Shown: positions 21,970 to 34,559 of the stretch, piece by piece
Numbering within the stretch: position 1 is the stretch's first letter
Layout of the letters: each line of letters opens with the position of its first letter
Source: Flaccisagitta enflata
Lineage: Eukaryota > Chaetognatha > Sagittoidea > Aphragmophora
Length of the DNA stretch: 64,000 bases
Reading direction: 5' to 3'
NCBI GenBank assembly: GCA_965153355.1
Contig: OZ231127.1
Coordinates: 49,724,001-49,788,000 of the forward strand
The notes under the pieces: model-generated
Databases searched by the model: none
Seen by the model: the letters and a program-made list of their open reading frames with translations, nothing else
Told to the model about the DNA's origin: nothing
Made by a program: the position numbers and the translations under genes

Positions 21970-22200
21970 AAGCAAAAATGATGGTGAGTTCAATAATTGT
22001 CTAGGCCGACAATAATGAGTAAAAGAATTGGCTGTCATTCCTTATGGGAAGTAATAGGCCAAATTTAGAAAATGTTATTACCTTTGACCAACACAAAAAT
22101 GATGGTAAGTTCAATAGTGAGTAAAGGAATTGGCGGTCATTCCTTATGAGAAGTAAAAGGCCCAATTCCAAAGAATGTAATGACCAACACAGAAATGCGG
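21970..22200. repeat. two-copy ~110-bp tandem duplication
   Basis: Both units contain AAAATGATGGT, AGTTCAATA, GGTCATTCCTTATG or GTCATTCCTTATGG, and GACCAACACA. Confidence 0.8.
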
Positions 22201-22679
22201 TCTTTACGACCAAATAACGAAAATGTACACCAATTCTTTCGCCATTGGTGCCATGAGGAAAAAAAACCCCTCATTTGTCTCCATTTGTCTAATTTTTTTG
22301 TTTCTTTAGTTGACTTTACATAAGATGAATGTCTGCCGCGTTTATCTTTATCTCGCATTGTTTATTCCGCGAATGACATTAGAACAAATGTTCCCAAGTG
22401 TCAACACAAAATAACTGTTCTTTGTTTATGACTCCACGCCTGTATAATCTATCTTTTCCTTTTTCCTTTCGTTGTAATGAATACAAACGGTTATAGTGAG
22501 TCGAGTTTGAAAAAAAGGTTTGTTCTGTTGCTATGGTTTGTTTGTCTAGTAATGTATAATGCATAACCCATCAGGAGGATCACGCCCATTGGATTGGTTT
22601 TGTTTGGTTGGTTATTTGGATGTTAAGTTGATGAACGTACCCTGTTGCGCTAAATTTAAATACATTATTTGTATGATAG

Positions 22680-22935
22680 GTGGAACAATATCCCTCTCTA
22701 TATCCAGACTGAAAAATATGGAGGAGGGCCTTACAAGCCCTCACTGACTCGTTACTACGCGCGTCACTCCTAGTCTTCCATTTAGCAAAACTAAATTGGC
22801 AAATATCCATTCTGAGTCTAACCCAAAACACTAATGCTTAGTGCTTACCCAAAATAGAAAAGAGCAAATGATTGTTTCCGTAACTCGCTGGCGCGTCGGT
22901 TCTTATTCCTCGAACAATACTCGACACCGTACTTG
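22680..22935. repeat. dispersed repeat, copy 1 of 2
   Basis: TGGAACAATATCC, then ACTGAAAAAT, GAGGGCC, CCCTCACTGAC and CACTCCTAG occur in the same order at 47040-47260. Class unknown. Confidence 0.75.
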
Positions 22936-23360
22936 TGAAGCATCTGTCCTTGCTCTCTCTATCTCTCCTTGTTACAAACAATAAACAATAAATTCGGCCC
23001 ATAGCCATCTCCGTCTCAGCGCGCAAGAGGCTTAATGAAAGGCGGCCAGCTTTGCCTCGGTTCATATATTTTGTTTTTGTCGGTTATAAGAAGCAATATT
23101 CGCAGGAAATGATTCGTCCCAAGTCGGCTATACTTGCAGCCCGCAACGTGGCGCAACAACGTGGTATGAGTTTGAAAGGTTGCCAAAAAAAGACAAAAAT
23201 GAAAAAAAAAGAGGAAGAAAAACAAGCATGGCAACATAGGCCAAGAACAGCATATTTTAAATATCGCATTGGCAGAGTTTACTTATGCTTCTCTGATCCT
23301 TGTTTTTTTTTAGTGGCTTACCAAATCTGCAGGGGTGCATATAATTGCTTTTGATTCCCC
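22936..23360. other. intronic DNA without supported features
   Basis: Short frames are open on both strands near 23050-23250, but no splice pair or domain supports them. Confidence 0.45.
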
Positions 23361-23365
23361 ACCCC

Positions 23366-23668
23366 CACAGCGCAATCTGTAGTTATATTATTCCCCGGGG
23401 GAAAAGCCCCAATATCCCCAGTTGAAAATAATTAGAGTCTAGAAATCCCCGGGTATATCCCCCTTTAAGTTTGTGAAAGAAACAATTTGGGGACATCCCC
23501 TGGGGACATCCCCGGGGGACACCCCCCTTTATCCCTTTATCATTTTTCGACAAACTTAAAGGGGGATGTAACTGGGGATTTCCAGACTTTAACTATTTTT
23601 TACCGGGGACATCAGGGCTTCTCTCCAGGGGAATAATGTTATGGTTTTGTACTATAGATTGCGCTGTG
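23366..23668. mobile_element. palindromic foldback element rich in CCCC/GGGG
   Basis: The ends CACAGCGCAATCT and its inverse AGATTGCGCTGTG bound arms of about 130 bp (TTATTCCCC, AAATCCCCGGGTATATCCCC, CTTTAAGTTTGT). The centre is GGGGACATCCCC units. C-runs flank both ends, so a duplication cannot be defined. Confidence 0.82.
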
Positions 23669-24875
23669 CCCCCCCCCCCCCGCCCTTGATTTTCTTCCCG
23701 GCGCATTTTTATATCTATGTTTTTCTTCCCCATAGGGCAATAAGACAATATAGTTAAGGTTTAAATAGTGTTAGAATGTGTTTTACTAATTAGGTTTGAT
23801 GATTTAGTACTGTCAAAAGTTATATTTTCCCCAAATATCTTTTTTTTCTTCTCTTTTTTTCCCTCTTTGATTTCCTCCCCCATCTCAAGACCCTTTGATT
23901 TTCCCCCCCCCCCCCCACGGGGGGGGGAAACTCAATTATATACAGGACTACAAATCTGTCTAGTCATGTCACGCCTGAAACGCCAAGTTTACTTTGAAGG
24001 CCACAAAATAACACGCAAACACAAAAGCTTCCAAGGTGGGAATTTTTAGGTTAAAACATCGGTAACTGTTTCCGCTGTTTCCCGTCCCATTAAGCTTGCT
24101 TTCCAGAAGAGATTTCTTCCATGGACATGAACACAACTTACACAAGCATGGGCTCGTCGTGCTGAATCCTTGTAAAATTTGTCGCTGAATCAAACCTACA
24201 AGTACTGAGCAACTAAAGGCCGTTTTCGGGTTCGTCTGTCAGGCTGACGGTTTGTCGGTCCGTCACTTAATTCACTTCCGGCGTTTTTATACCCCTGCCG
24301 ACCCTCACTTGACAGCCTCGTATCAGACCTTGTTTTACATCTTTGGCCACATGGTGCAAGAGAGTTTTATTCTTTTTTTTCCTTTTCCTCTCCCGCAACA
24401 TGGCCATGAGTCGAAATTGTATGAGAGCATTTTTTTTCTTGGCTTTCTCACATTTCTGCTGACTCTTGATAGTAATAACAGTCGTATTCGTATTTGGCAA
24501 TTCGCCTCTCCGCTCCGTTTGAATTCTTTGGAAGCGTTCACATGGAACCAAATTTTTTATGATCATGGAACCAAATTCTATGGAACGATTTCTACTGTGT
24601 AATTAGTACTTTTCACAAGACTTTCTTTTTCTTTTCTTTTATTCTACATGCTACCACGCAAATAAACAGTATTGACAATAGTAGTGTCGGTCTGTCGATC
24701 TGTCGATATGCAAGCACCCAAAAACATCAAGAGTGTCAAAAAAACCTGATCCGTTCATCCGCTTAAAAGCTTTTCATTTTAATCGTGTTTGTTTGATAGT
24801 TGGCGAAAACCCACCCAATGGAGTATTACCGATTTCAATCTGCTTCTCTGCCTGATGAGAATTTTGCTTCGTTTT
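23669..24875. other. intronic DNA without supported features
   Basis: It contains C- and T-rich low complexity at 23690-23935. No exon is supported. Confidence 0.5.
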
Positions 24876-24879
24876 TTGC

Positions 24880-25262
24880 TCTCTCTGCTACTCCAACTAC
24901 CACCCAGACTCCTTGATCTGTTGCTTCTTCATCCGCTGTTTCATCTGCTACTCCATCTGCAATTCCATCTTCTATTACGTTGTAGACTGTGCCGTCCAAT
25001 GCTTTCTCTGCTGCTCCAACTTCCGCCCAGACTGCCACTCCGTCTGTTGCTTCTTCATCAACTGTTTCATCTGCTTCTCCATCTGCTGTTTCATCTTCTG
25101 GACGTCATATACTGTCCCGTCCACTGCTTTATCTGCTGTTCCAACTTCCGTCCAGAGTGCCACTCCATCTGTCGCTTCTTCCTCAACTGTTCCATCTGCT
25201 GCTCAAAATGTTGCCCCGTCCACTGTCTCCTCAATTTTTTTCCAAGATTGCTGGTCCATCTG
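24880..25262. repeat. decayed ~125-bp minisatellite, three units
   Basis: Each unit has TGCT.CTCCAACT, CTGTTGCTTCTTCATC or a relative, and GTTTCATCTGCT. Divergence is high. The Ser/Ala/Pro reading on plus and Gln/Lys reading on minus are repeat-derived. Confidence 0.7.
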
Positions 25263-25399
25263 TAGCTTCCTCTTTTCTGCCGCTCCATCTGCTGTTCCAT
25301 CTGCTGCTTCTTCAGCTGCTGTTCCATCTGCTTTTTTTTGCGCTGCCGCGGTTGACCTTTTCCGCCGTCGGTTATTGTGACAGTTTGACCACGGCTTAC

Positions 25400-25470
25400 T
25401 CGCTCTTTGCCCTTTCCACATTTCGTTGGTCACTAACATCGAAGCTGCACTCGCCATTGGGGGTCCACTT
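25400..25470 (-). CDS. candidate short exon with Ig-like Trp motif
   Basis: The minus strand has a possible acceptor CCCATCTGAAG|AAG and a good donor GAGCGA|GTAAGC, 71 nt apart, phase 0 to phase 2. The reading is KWTPNGECSFDVSDQRNVER then AKSE. KWTPNGE resembles strand C of an Ig domain. The phase 0 start matches the phase 0 end of the 28.4k candidate. In the alternative phase-1 reading the sequence EVDPQWRV would suit exon E directly, but it meets a stop before the strong donor. The flanks are decayed minisatellite and GGTC-rich repeat. No homology is claimed. Confidence 0.33.
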
Positions 25471-26039
25471 CTTCAGATGGGCGCAGATTTGTCGGTTTGT
25501 CCGTGTTATTGAAAGGCATTTGTACGTCCGCTTGTTCGAAGGTCCATCTGTCAGTCCGTTCGTCTGTTTGACTTTCCGTCCGCTCATCTATCTGTCCACC
25601 CATTACTGAATGAGAATACGTGACTGTAATCATGATAAGTTGGGTCGCTTGAGATCCGTTTCTGACCTTTTTCCGCGCATGGATAATCGTCATCTACCGA
25701 ATCAGTGTCATGATTTCTCTCCAGAGACCTCCTTTACTTCTCCGTGTATGAATTCGAGCGACACTCACCAACTATAAACATCGCACTGCGCAGGTCCATC
25801 TCGTGGACCTGTTCAAACATTACTAGGCCTAAGTTTTATGGGCATTTTCAATTCCCATTCCTTCTGCTTGAACTCGTTGATTTTTCTTTGTCATTGTTTC
25901 TCAGTTGTTTCAATTCCGTATTCCCAAATCGCCCAATTGTGAAGCATAAATTAAAATTGCAATGCACTGATATATGACACTGAAAAAGCACTAACATGCA
26001 TATGCCTTGGCTATAGGACTGGAATTGATATGGTGCCTT

Positions 26040-26206
26040 GCATCGACATGGTTGTAACATGACGGTGCATACACCGCACCAACATGGCAATGACACGGCA
26101 CCAACAGGGCAATGACACGGCACCATCATAGCAATGACACGGCACCAACAGGGCAATGACACGGCACCATCAGAGCAATGACACGGCGCCAACAGGGCAA
26201 TGGCAC
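26040..26206. repeat. ~21-bp minisatellite
   Basis: Units like GGCAATGACACGGCACCATC, about seven copies. Confidence 0.9.
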
Positions 26207-26443
26207 GACACTCACCGCAATTATTTTCAGTTTCACGTGATTTGTATTCTTGGCAACAACGACAACGACAATAAAACTTAGCTGTTCTTTGAAGAGCGAT
26301 GAAATGGGGTTAGTGGCCGTTGAGATAAACAAGGAGACTGTCAACTGATTTAACGGACGTACAAGAACTAATTTTGAATGAATACTTGTGGAATACATTT
26401 CAGATACGATGAAGCAAATGTCTAATGGCCAAAAAAAAAACCT

Positions 26444-26668
<225 letters not shown>

Positions 26669-26673
26669 TCTTT

Positions 26674-26894
26674 AGAATTTTCCTTCATTGGGTTACGAAT
26701 CAGCGTCGCTCAATTACGCTTCGAGTTTTAACGGTCCATTCAATGGCGGAAATTACGTTTCGAAGCTTTTAAATTCTCGTTTTACTAATAACGGAGGAGG
26801 AGAAAGAGAAAGAGAAGCAGAAAAAAAAACCGAAAATGAGGAGGATAAAGAGGAAATGGAGGAAGAAGAAAAGGAGGCACGGCTGGGAAAGTGA
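26674..26894 (+). other. open plus-strand stretch after a CT tract, possible exon
   Basis: After a long (CT)n run, TCGTTTCTTTAG makes a plausible plus-strand acceptor. The frame then reads NFPSLGYESASLNYASSFNG, PFNGGNYVSKLLNSRFTNNG and passes into a Glu/Lys-rich run that stops at 26894. A second plus-strand frame is also open for about 30 codons. The minus strand has stops. The peptide composition is protein-like, but no donor or homology can be shown. If real it belongs to another gene or to the opposite strand of an intron. Confidence 0.22.
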
Positions 26895-26899
26895 AGGGT

Positions 26900-27440
26900 G
26901 AGGAGTCAGAAGAGTGAGGAGGCATGGCATAGCTGCGAGAAGGCGAAAAAGTTTTAACTCCTTAATTCGGTTGAAATTTAGGAAAATCTATTAAAGATAA
27001 TCTCGAAAATTGTGCGACTTCATCTCTCACAATGAATCCACGCGCAGCTCTTACTGTCTCTGTCTGTCTATCTGCTTTTGTCGTTCCCGTTAATCGAGAT
27101 ATTGACTTGGAAAATTTGAACCAAAGGTGAAAAAAGAATTGCCTTTGGAATGTCATCGGAATAATTCGAATAAAAATGACCACTAACCATTCCCCATGCC
27201 ATCATGCATCATCTGCAGCTATACAGTAATGTAAAACCGATGTTTTTTTTTTCCACATCATTGCCTTCCTTGTTCCACCTCCCTTTTCCTCCGCTGAAAT
27301 GTCGTGTAACTTGATGTAAATGTAAATGCAAAGGCCAAAAGGGGTCGCGCTCAGAGGCAAATTGAATGCGAAATCTTTTGGCAAATTTTCAACAAACCGT
27401 CACGCCCCATAAGCTCACTTCCACCGAATTCGCGACAGTT
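26900..27440. other. intronic DNA without supported features
   Basis: A possible minus-strand splice pair lies near 27055-27101 (TTTTCCAAG acceptor, GTAAGAG donor), but the enclosed 47 nt has no recognisable content. Confidence 0.4.
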
Positions 27441-27447
27441 CCAACCG

Positions 27448-27672
27448 TATTGTCGGCTCATTGTCGGCCCATTGTCAGCCAGATATGATGGCCCATTGCC
27501 AACCAAATTATGGCCCAATTTCGGCCAACGTGATGGCCCATTGTCAGCCCAACGATGCACCAATGTCAGCTAAATCATGGCCCATTGTCAGCCAAATGAT
27601 GGTCCATTGTCAGCCAAATTTGACGGCCCATTGTCAGCCTAATGCCACGGCCCGATGTCAGCCAATTTTAAG
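27448..27672. repeat. ~23-bp minisatellite
   Basis: About nine units of GGCCCATTGTCAGCCAAAT with small indels. Confidence 0.9.
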
Positions 27673-28245
27673 CTAAATGGCAGCCATATTACTAATGATA
27701 TATTCTACAAATATTGGAGCTGGCTTGTCGTCCAAATGAGCGCCCAATGACGGCCGACTGACGACGTTACATGTAATCCGACTTTTGGTTGATTTGCTGA
27801 TTTTCTTAATTGTAGTTGTAGTGAATCTAAATAGGTCAAATCGTTTCTGCGTTTTCAGCAGTAGTAACGATTGCATCATAAAACAGGTAAAAAAACAGAA
27901 AAACAAAAACAGATGAAAACAAAAACATAAAATGAAAAAAAAAGATTAAACAAAGTAAAATAGCGCATGTTTTTTGGCACTTAGAAGTTTGCTCATGATG
28001 CATATTGCACAAGAAAGAATTTGTCAGAATGTGTTTTTTGTTTCCGTTTGCTTCTGCCAGAATTCTGGAAAGTGTGGCGTGAGTTTGTATCAATTCCGGT
28101 CCAAATTATTTGAATACCCGTCTTTACATCTCTTTTACACTTCAGGTTTGGCACTGAGTGTCTGTGTCTGTTTCTCTGTGCATTACCTGCCAATCTATGA
28201 TGTACGTCCACCATAAAACGTCATTTGTCTGTTTATGTTCGTGGT

Positions 28246-28420
<175 letters not shown>

Positions 28421-28596
28421 TTTTTTTTCTAAGACATCATCGGTGGCGCTTCCTCCCTCCTCATATTTTCTCCCTTTTGTTACAATTCCTCTCCCTTTTT
28501 CGCTCTTTTCTTTGCGCCAGCGAAAGAAAAATCGCAGTTTTAGAATCGCATCCCCGACATCCATAAAGCAATTTTCCTCGATCGCTCGCCAGAAAG
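28421..28596 (-). CDS. candidate exon, phase-compatible with exon E
   Basis: An open minus-strand stretch ends at a donor GAAAAAAAA|GTAAGA, which runs directly into a (GA)n tract. The frame gives CFMDVGDAILKLRFFFRWRK and then EKGRGIVTKGRKYEEGGS. With the acceptor AATAATAG|CTTTC it is 176 nt, phase 1 to phase 0, and so could follow exon E. Against it, the acceptor has no pyrimidine tract and the spacing from the Cys of exon E to the Trp is unusual. The exact left boundary on the coding strand is uncertain. Confidence 0.33.
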
Positions 28597-28757
28597 CTAT
28601 TATTCTCCATCAATGGCCTTCCATAACCTCCACGCAAGTCGACAGTATCCAAGTCTTATGAAGAAAATCTAACAGTTTGGCCCAGAATTCAGCCCCTCAT
28701 TCATGGAGAAATGGGTGAGGCAGAGAGATTGAATGAAAGTAGATGAGAGAATGAGAA

Positions 28758-28956
<199 letters not shown>

Positions 28957-29471
28957 GAGAGACAGAAAAAGTAGGAAGAAAGGAGTAAAACTCAGACGCA
29001 CCATTAGAAACGTTTTAGACAAAGCGGAATGCGATTGAATCACGAAAATGGGATACAAAGAGACAAAGGCATAACAACGGAAACTATTAGCAGTTTAGCA
29101 CGAAGCGTGAATGTGAAATAGTGAAAGCATTCAGACTGAGTTAAGCGACATGCGCGGAAACAATTCTGAAAGAAAAAAAGTTCTAAAGACGTTTTGTGTT
29201 GTGTTTTTTAAGGCACAACAGAGAAAGAATGGTTTGGGAGAGATAAAAAGGGGTAAATAGGGGGTAAAAGGCGAGGGTTGGAAGCTCACGGATAGGGGGA
29301 ATGAATGAAGAATCGTTGGAAATGCTGCATCGTTGTTTGAGTTTAAATGATGTCTAACCGATGGGAGGAAAAATGGCGACTCCATTATGGCGTTTCTTTC
29401 TTGCTTTTCTATCGCTGTCTCTGTCTCTGTCTCTCGTTCTCTCTGTCTTGGTCTCTGTCTCTGTCTCTCTT

Positions 29472-29475
<4 letters not shown>

Positions 29476-29528
<53 letters not shown>
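29476..29528. repeat. (CT)n microsatellite
   Basis: About 25 CT units, preceded by CTGTCT variants from 29410. Confidence 0.97.
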
Positions 29529-29529
<1 letters not shown>

Positions 29530-29718
29530 AAGACAGAAAAAGTACTGTTGCATGGTATCCAAGCGTAGCATCGTATCAATGCGTGAAGCGCTCTAAACGG
29601 TGCATGGCTTCCAACAAGCGCATGGCGTCATTTTTGACGTGCTGGCGTGGCGTCGTTGAGGAATGACGGACGCGGCGGGGAACGAAAGTTTGCCTTTCTT
29701 CTCAGTGGTAAATTCCAG

Positions 29719-29967
<249 letters not shown>

Positions 29968-30029
29968 CAAAAAAGGAGGGAACAAGTTGGATGTAAATGA
30001 CAGCAGGGCGCGACGGGAATAGGCTAAAT

Positions 30030-30232
30030 GGAATTTATTGGAAGGAATGAAACATAACGGTAAAGGGCAAATAAGCTAACGGCTTTGATTGTAGAGGAAA
30101 ATGAATGTTATAGAAAAACGGCAAACAGGTGGCACTATGAAATTGCACTTGTCTGGGAGGGAAGTTCAGCAACTGGAGAAGGTCAACATTGAGAAGGAAT
30201 CGTGAGAAATACTCAGTTACAGTTGAACTCCG
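30030..30232 (-). mobile_element. retroelement 3' end, third relative
   Basis: On the minus strand the segment ends CCTTCCAATAAATTCCATTT, matching the two copies at 15.6-15.8k. The upstream part (CTGAACTTCCCTCCCAGA) is unique in this window. Confidence 0.45.
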
Positions 30233-30620
30233 CAATAACGGATGTCAAGGGATTAGTAAATTTTATTTCTAAAATACACAGATTTCTGTCATTGCCAATA
30301 CAAGAAAAAAAAAGAAATGACATAAGGGGACCAGGATTGTCTATCTGTTAACATTGATATGGGTGGTTTTCCGTTACTCTTGGATCCGTTATAGTGGGGT
30401 GTAACTGCAAATGAGTAAACATATCAAGACAAGATAGAAAGTATAGTCTGCATACCTACGGGAAAAAATGATGAGTGAGCAGGCATGGACCAATTATATA
30501 GCGAGAGTCAAATCCAGGGTCAAGATGAATTGGGAGGTGAGTTAATCAGCACCATTGAAGACGGACAGATACCCATGACATGGAAACATAGATACAAACG
30601 TGTCTTTAAGGGGCTTAGAG

Positions 30621-30715
30621 TTAAAGCAAGGCCGGATACACGACTACCCCAGGCGCGTGCTGATGGGCAGGGGCCGTATTTGAGGTCACTAGAGCATTTG
30701 GGCTTAAAAATAAAA
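30621..30715 (-). mobile_element. hairpin-end element, left-end fragment
   Basis: CAAGGCCGGATACACGACTA, GGGCAGGGGCCGTATTTGAG and GGTCACTAGAGCATTTGGGC match the left end at 56121. A 143-codon plus-strand frame that crosses it is not accepted as a gene. Confidence 0.75.
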
Positions 30716-30952
30716 AATCCGGCGTTTTCCAACTTTTTATCGGTCGACAGGATGATAAATCATGAAAAAAAAATATACAAATGGTGTCAAGACGACGGCA
30801 TGATAATTTTTTATGATGTATTTTTTTACATGATTGACCTTTTAGCTACGGAAAAAATGGAGGTTATTAACCAAGAAAAACGATGTGTTTTGCTGGGAGG
30901 AGAACGAGGCAAATAAAGAGACAAAACCGCTTTACATCCTTTCCTTTTTGAG

Positions 30953-31325
30953 CAGCGGCCCGAAGTGACCAATTACCTATGCTTCATATTCTTCATCCCC
31001 TCTATCTTCTTCTCCATCTGACCACCCCTTCATGGTTAAAGTCCTAGTCTCCAAGCTGAAATCTCAGTCGCGAGGCTCATCCTGGCCTCGAGATCAAATC
31101 CCAGCCTGAAGGTTCAAAGCCCAGCCTCGAGGCTAGAATCCCAGCCTCAAAGCTCAAATCCTAGCCTCAAAGCTCAAATCCCAGCCTCCATGCTCAAATC
31201 CAAGCCTCCATGCTCAAATCCAAGCTAAGATTTGAAGCGACTGCCTCTTACATGATTGCATTCTAACATACTCTGTCTTTAGGACATGGGGGCAGCGGAT
31301 ACCGCTGACCATCTGACACTTTTCT
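30953..31325. mobile_element. degraded foldback copy with minisatellite core
   Basis: AGCAGCGGCCCGAAGTGACC at the left, a core of CCAGCCTCAAAGCTCAAATC units at 31085-31230, and GGCAGCGGATACCGCTGACC with ATCTGACACTTTT at the right. Confidence 0.7.
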
Positions 31326-31441
31326 CTTTAACAATGAGATATCCAAACAGAGAGCAGACATGGCTGGCACAAAAAAAAACAAGGCCAAGTGAAGGCCAAT
31401 AAGTGCGCCTCGCTTGATTAAGAATTTGTGAATTAACGTTT

Positions 31442-31510
31442 TTGATGAATGAATGAATGAATGAATGAATGAATGAATGAATGAATGAATGAATGAAAGA
31501 ATGAATGAAA
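31442..31510. repeat. (GAAT)n microsatellite
   Basis: About 16 GAAT units. Confidence 0.97.
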
Positions 31511-31567
31511 ATGAATGTGGTGAGGCATGAAAGGTGATAGGATTGAAGAAATACGTCTGAATCAGCC

Positions 31568-31665
31568 GATTTGCGCATTTTAAACGTTAGCGTGACCGAC
31601 CAACCAACCGACCGACCGACGGACATGACCTCTTATAGAAGTGCGAGGACGCACTTAAAAAGCGA
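31568..31665 (-). mobile_element. hairpin-end element fragment
   Basis: GACCGACCAACC array, CCTCTTATAGAAGTGCGAGG and hairpin AGTGCGAGGACGCACT near 31640-31655, a divergent version of the family's right end. Confidence 0.55.
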
Positions 31666-31669
31666 CTGC

Positions 31670-32030
31670 AGACACCTGTGTCTGTGCTGACTTGTCACTT
31701 GTTTACAGATGTATGTATAAACAATAGCTGATAAAACTGGATTTAACGGATTTTTGAGACATCATTTAAAACATCTGTTACTTATAAGTTTTAAATCGTT
31801 TTACAGACATGATTGAGCTCGAAGTCGAAGCCATCTTTCAAAGCTCTTTTGTTTTTGGTAGTAATTTTCGTATAATCTACCTATCAGACACCTGAGATTT
31901 AACGGAAACAAACAATAAACCTTTTCGTGCCGCGCTGTAAAGAACCTTGGTAAGTTTGTATCATTTCTTTAAATTCCTAAAATTGACACTAAAAGAAATC
32001 CGCAAACAACATGCGTTATTGTATTCCTGC
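31670..32030. other. intronic DNA without supported features
   Basis: Unique AT-rich sequence; nothing supported. Confidence 0.5.
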
Positions 32031-32255
<225 letters not shown>

Positions 32256-32698
32256 TTGATGGTCTTCCAGATCTCTTCCTTCCTCTTTATCAGCGTTAAT
32301 CCTCTCCTCAACGATCGGCGTCATTGTCATCATCATCGTTAATCTTTGATTCCCTTTCAGTCTACCGTCTGCTTGAGTTGTGGTTAAGGTAGAGTTAAGG
32401 TAGAGAAGAGTCTTCATTGAGAGGGAGAGTCTATTGGATAAGGTTGTTATTTGCGTTCAAGTTTCAAAACTTTTAATTTTTGATAATTGATGCGCGGATA
32501 ATTTGTTGTATTTTTTTACTTGCCTATCAACTTCATTTTGATTATGAATAATTAGAACGGATATGTGGTAACCATGACGTTGACTATTTTTTCTCCATTT
32601 TTATCACATCGAACATTTTTACGTTATCTATCGGAAGTTCATGCAGTCTTAACCCAAAAGCTTCTGGTTATGTATTATTCTCTTTTGTTATAACTCAC

Positions 32699-32787
32699 CT
32701 AAAGGATTACTCGTGACGTCACACTCTATAGTGAGGCTGTCGCTGGGAATGAGGTACGTATCGGTGACGGGACATCGAATGATGGGT
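32699..32787 (-). CDS. Ig-superfamily receptor, exon E (start of Ig domain 3)
   Basis: The minus-strand acceptor is TTTTTCATTCCAG|ACC and the donor is CCTTTAG|GTGAGT, a perfect donor. The exon is 89 nt, phase 2 to phase 1. The AG of exon D plus A gives Arg, and the peptide continues PIIRCPVTDTYLIPSDSLTI then ECDVTSNPL. SLTIECDVTSNP matches the strand B-C transition of an Ig C2 domain, which is normally followed within about ten residues by a Trp. The next exon must start in phase 1. No fully convincing one was found, so the chain is certain only this far. Confidence 0.87.
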
Positions 32788-33047
32788 CTGGAATGAAAAA
32801 AAGGTTTTATGAGGAGGTTGGGAAGCGAAAACGGAAGCGACGGAAGCGGTGGAAGCGGCATGAAAATCGACTGCTTCCACATCCCTACTGACAGTAATAA
32901 AAGCGATACAGAAGAATGTAGCTGTCTCGTCTTTCAGATTGTTTGTTGCGCGTTGTCTATTTAGTTTTTGACTGCTTCCCCTTACATGAAAACTATTTTC
33001 TTCCACTGATGATCCTTTTTTTTCTTCTCGTGTCTCGCATCCCCACC

Positions 33048-33111
<64 letters not shown>
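33048..33111. repeat. (CAAT)n microsatellite
   Basis: About 15 CAAT units inside the intron between exons D and E. Confidence 0.97.
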
Positions 33112-33159
33112 CGCTTCTCTCATTCTTAAATCTCATTCATGTTGTCACGCGTTCTATTT

Positions 33160-33900
33160 TCTCTTCATCTACTGTTTTTTTTTTCGGCATCCAATTTCCT
33201 CCGCATTAATGGTAGGCATTTCTTTATATCAACCCAACCCTTCATCGTTACGTCCGTTGTTTCCATCTGACTATTTATCTCCATATGCCCTGAGCTTAAT
33301 GTCCGTAAGTTTTTGCCATACAAATGACATAAGCATGCGTGTTCTTTCCATTGATGAGTGTTTTTTTTTATAATCTCTTCATGTACCCTCATTGCATATC
33401 TTCACAAACACCATCTCATTGACTCCCTTTTCACATATACGGTATCATTGATACAGATTTCAATACATCTCGAAGCCGCGCTTTCCAAAACTTTTCCAAG
33501 TTGCAACAATCAATCCCCTCGACTCGATCATCCTGCGCTTTCCACCAAAATCTTTACCTCATCCTCATTCCAAGGCTTTAATATGGAGTCCCGTCATTGC
33601 ATTGTCCACTTTTCAACATTGCATCATCCGCTTTTATCCTTCTTTCTCCATAACCTTGTTCCTCCACACACCCATAAATCTGCCTCTCGACAGTCTACAC
33701 TCTACACATTCGCCTCAGCATCGAATTCTACGTCTTGTTTCCCAAGTTTACCTAGCACTAATTTTCTTTCGCTTTCTCACCCAACCCATCTTACAAGTTC
33801 CACTCGCCTGCCATCATCCTTCTCTTCTTTTTTTTCCTGCTGTCTCAATTGAGTTTCCCCTCACGACCACAAATCCACGAGGCCGTGTTGATTTCCGAGT
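33160..33900. other. intron sequence, possible old retroelement remnant
   Basis: Weakly open frames on both strands with an otherwise unique composition. No reverse transcriptase or other motif is visible, so no call is made. Confidence 0.3.
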
Positions 33901-33994
33901 GATATAAAGTTACCGGTTTTTACCTTTTTTCCACGCCGACCGACCGACCGACCGATCGACTCTCGTCGTCGTCGTCGTCGGCACGAGATCTCAC

Positions 33995-34129
33995 CTGAAT
34001 CTGACGTGGAGGGAAGAGTAGCCGCAGACAAGAGTATTTCTCGAAGAGTTATAACCGACGTGACACATAAGGGATTCACCGTTATCGCTGATGTTGGGCG
34101 TGATGGTCAGACGATTCGAAATCATCGAA
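33995..34129 (-). CDS. Ig-superfamily receptor, exon D (end of Ig domain 2)
   Basis: The minus-strand acceptor is CGTTTCCACAG|TTC and the donor is AGATTCAG|GTGAGA. The exon is 135 nt, phase 2 to phase 2. It encodes MISNRLTITPNISDNGESLM then CHVGYNSS and SSLHVRF. LTITP..DNG..L.C is the strand E-F signature of Ig domains of the nephrin/sidestep type. The C here closes the disulphide begun by FYC in exon B. The AG left by exon C plus T makes a Ser codon. A long (CT)n tract on the coding strand lies just upstream of the acceptor. The family resemblance rests on motif pattern only. Confidence 0.9.
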
Positions 34130-34146
34130 CTGTGGAAACGAGGGGG

Positions 34147-34254
<108 letters not shown>

Positions 34255-34559
34255 TGTGAAAACAATTAAACAGAGATCGCTGTATAACCCTGTAATCAGA
34301 GAAAGTGTGTCGCGGTCTCGCGGAAGAGGAACAGAAACAGACCAATAACGACATGAAAGATCGATATTAACCAAATTCCCTTTCCTTAGCAGATCTTGAT
34401 AGCGCTATGAAAATGGCTGGCCATCGTTGACCTCGGTAATTGATTAGGTAAGCGACGGAGAATATATCTCGACATGATTGATGATCTAAATTTGAGCTCT
34501 CTCCTTATCTCTATTTCTCTACAGACACACTCACACACAAAAAAACACAACCGCAGCGG

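Noticed and set aside
27055-27101. Possible micro-exon with TTTTCCAAG acceptor and GTAAGAG donor
   Set aside because: At 47 nt, with no domain signal and a stop in two of three phases, it is too weak to annotate.
30485-30916. 143-codon plus frame
   Set aside because: It runs through a hairpin-end element fragment in the non-family orientation, with no recognisable domain.
33358-33852. 164-codon plus frame suspected as a transposon remnant
   Set aside because: No reverse transcriptase, integrase or other motif is visible and the opposite strand is equally open.
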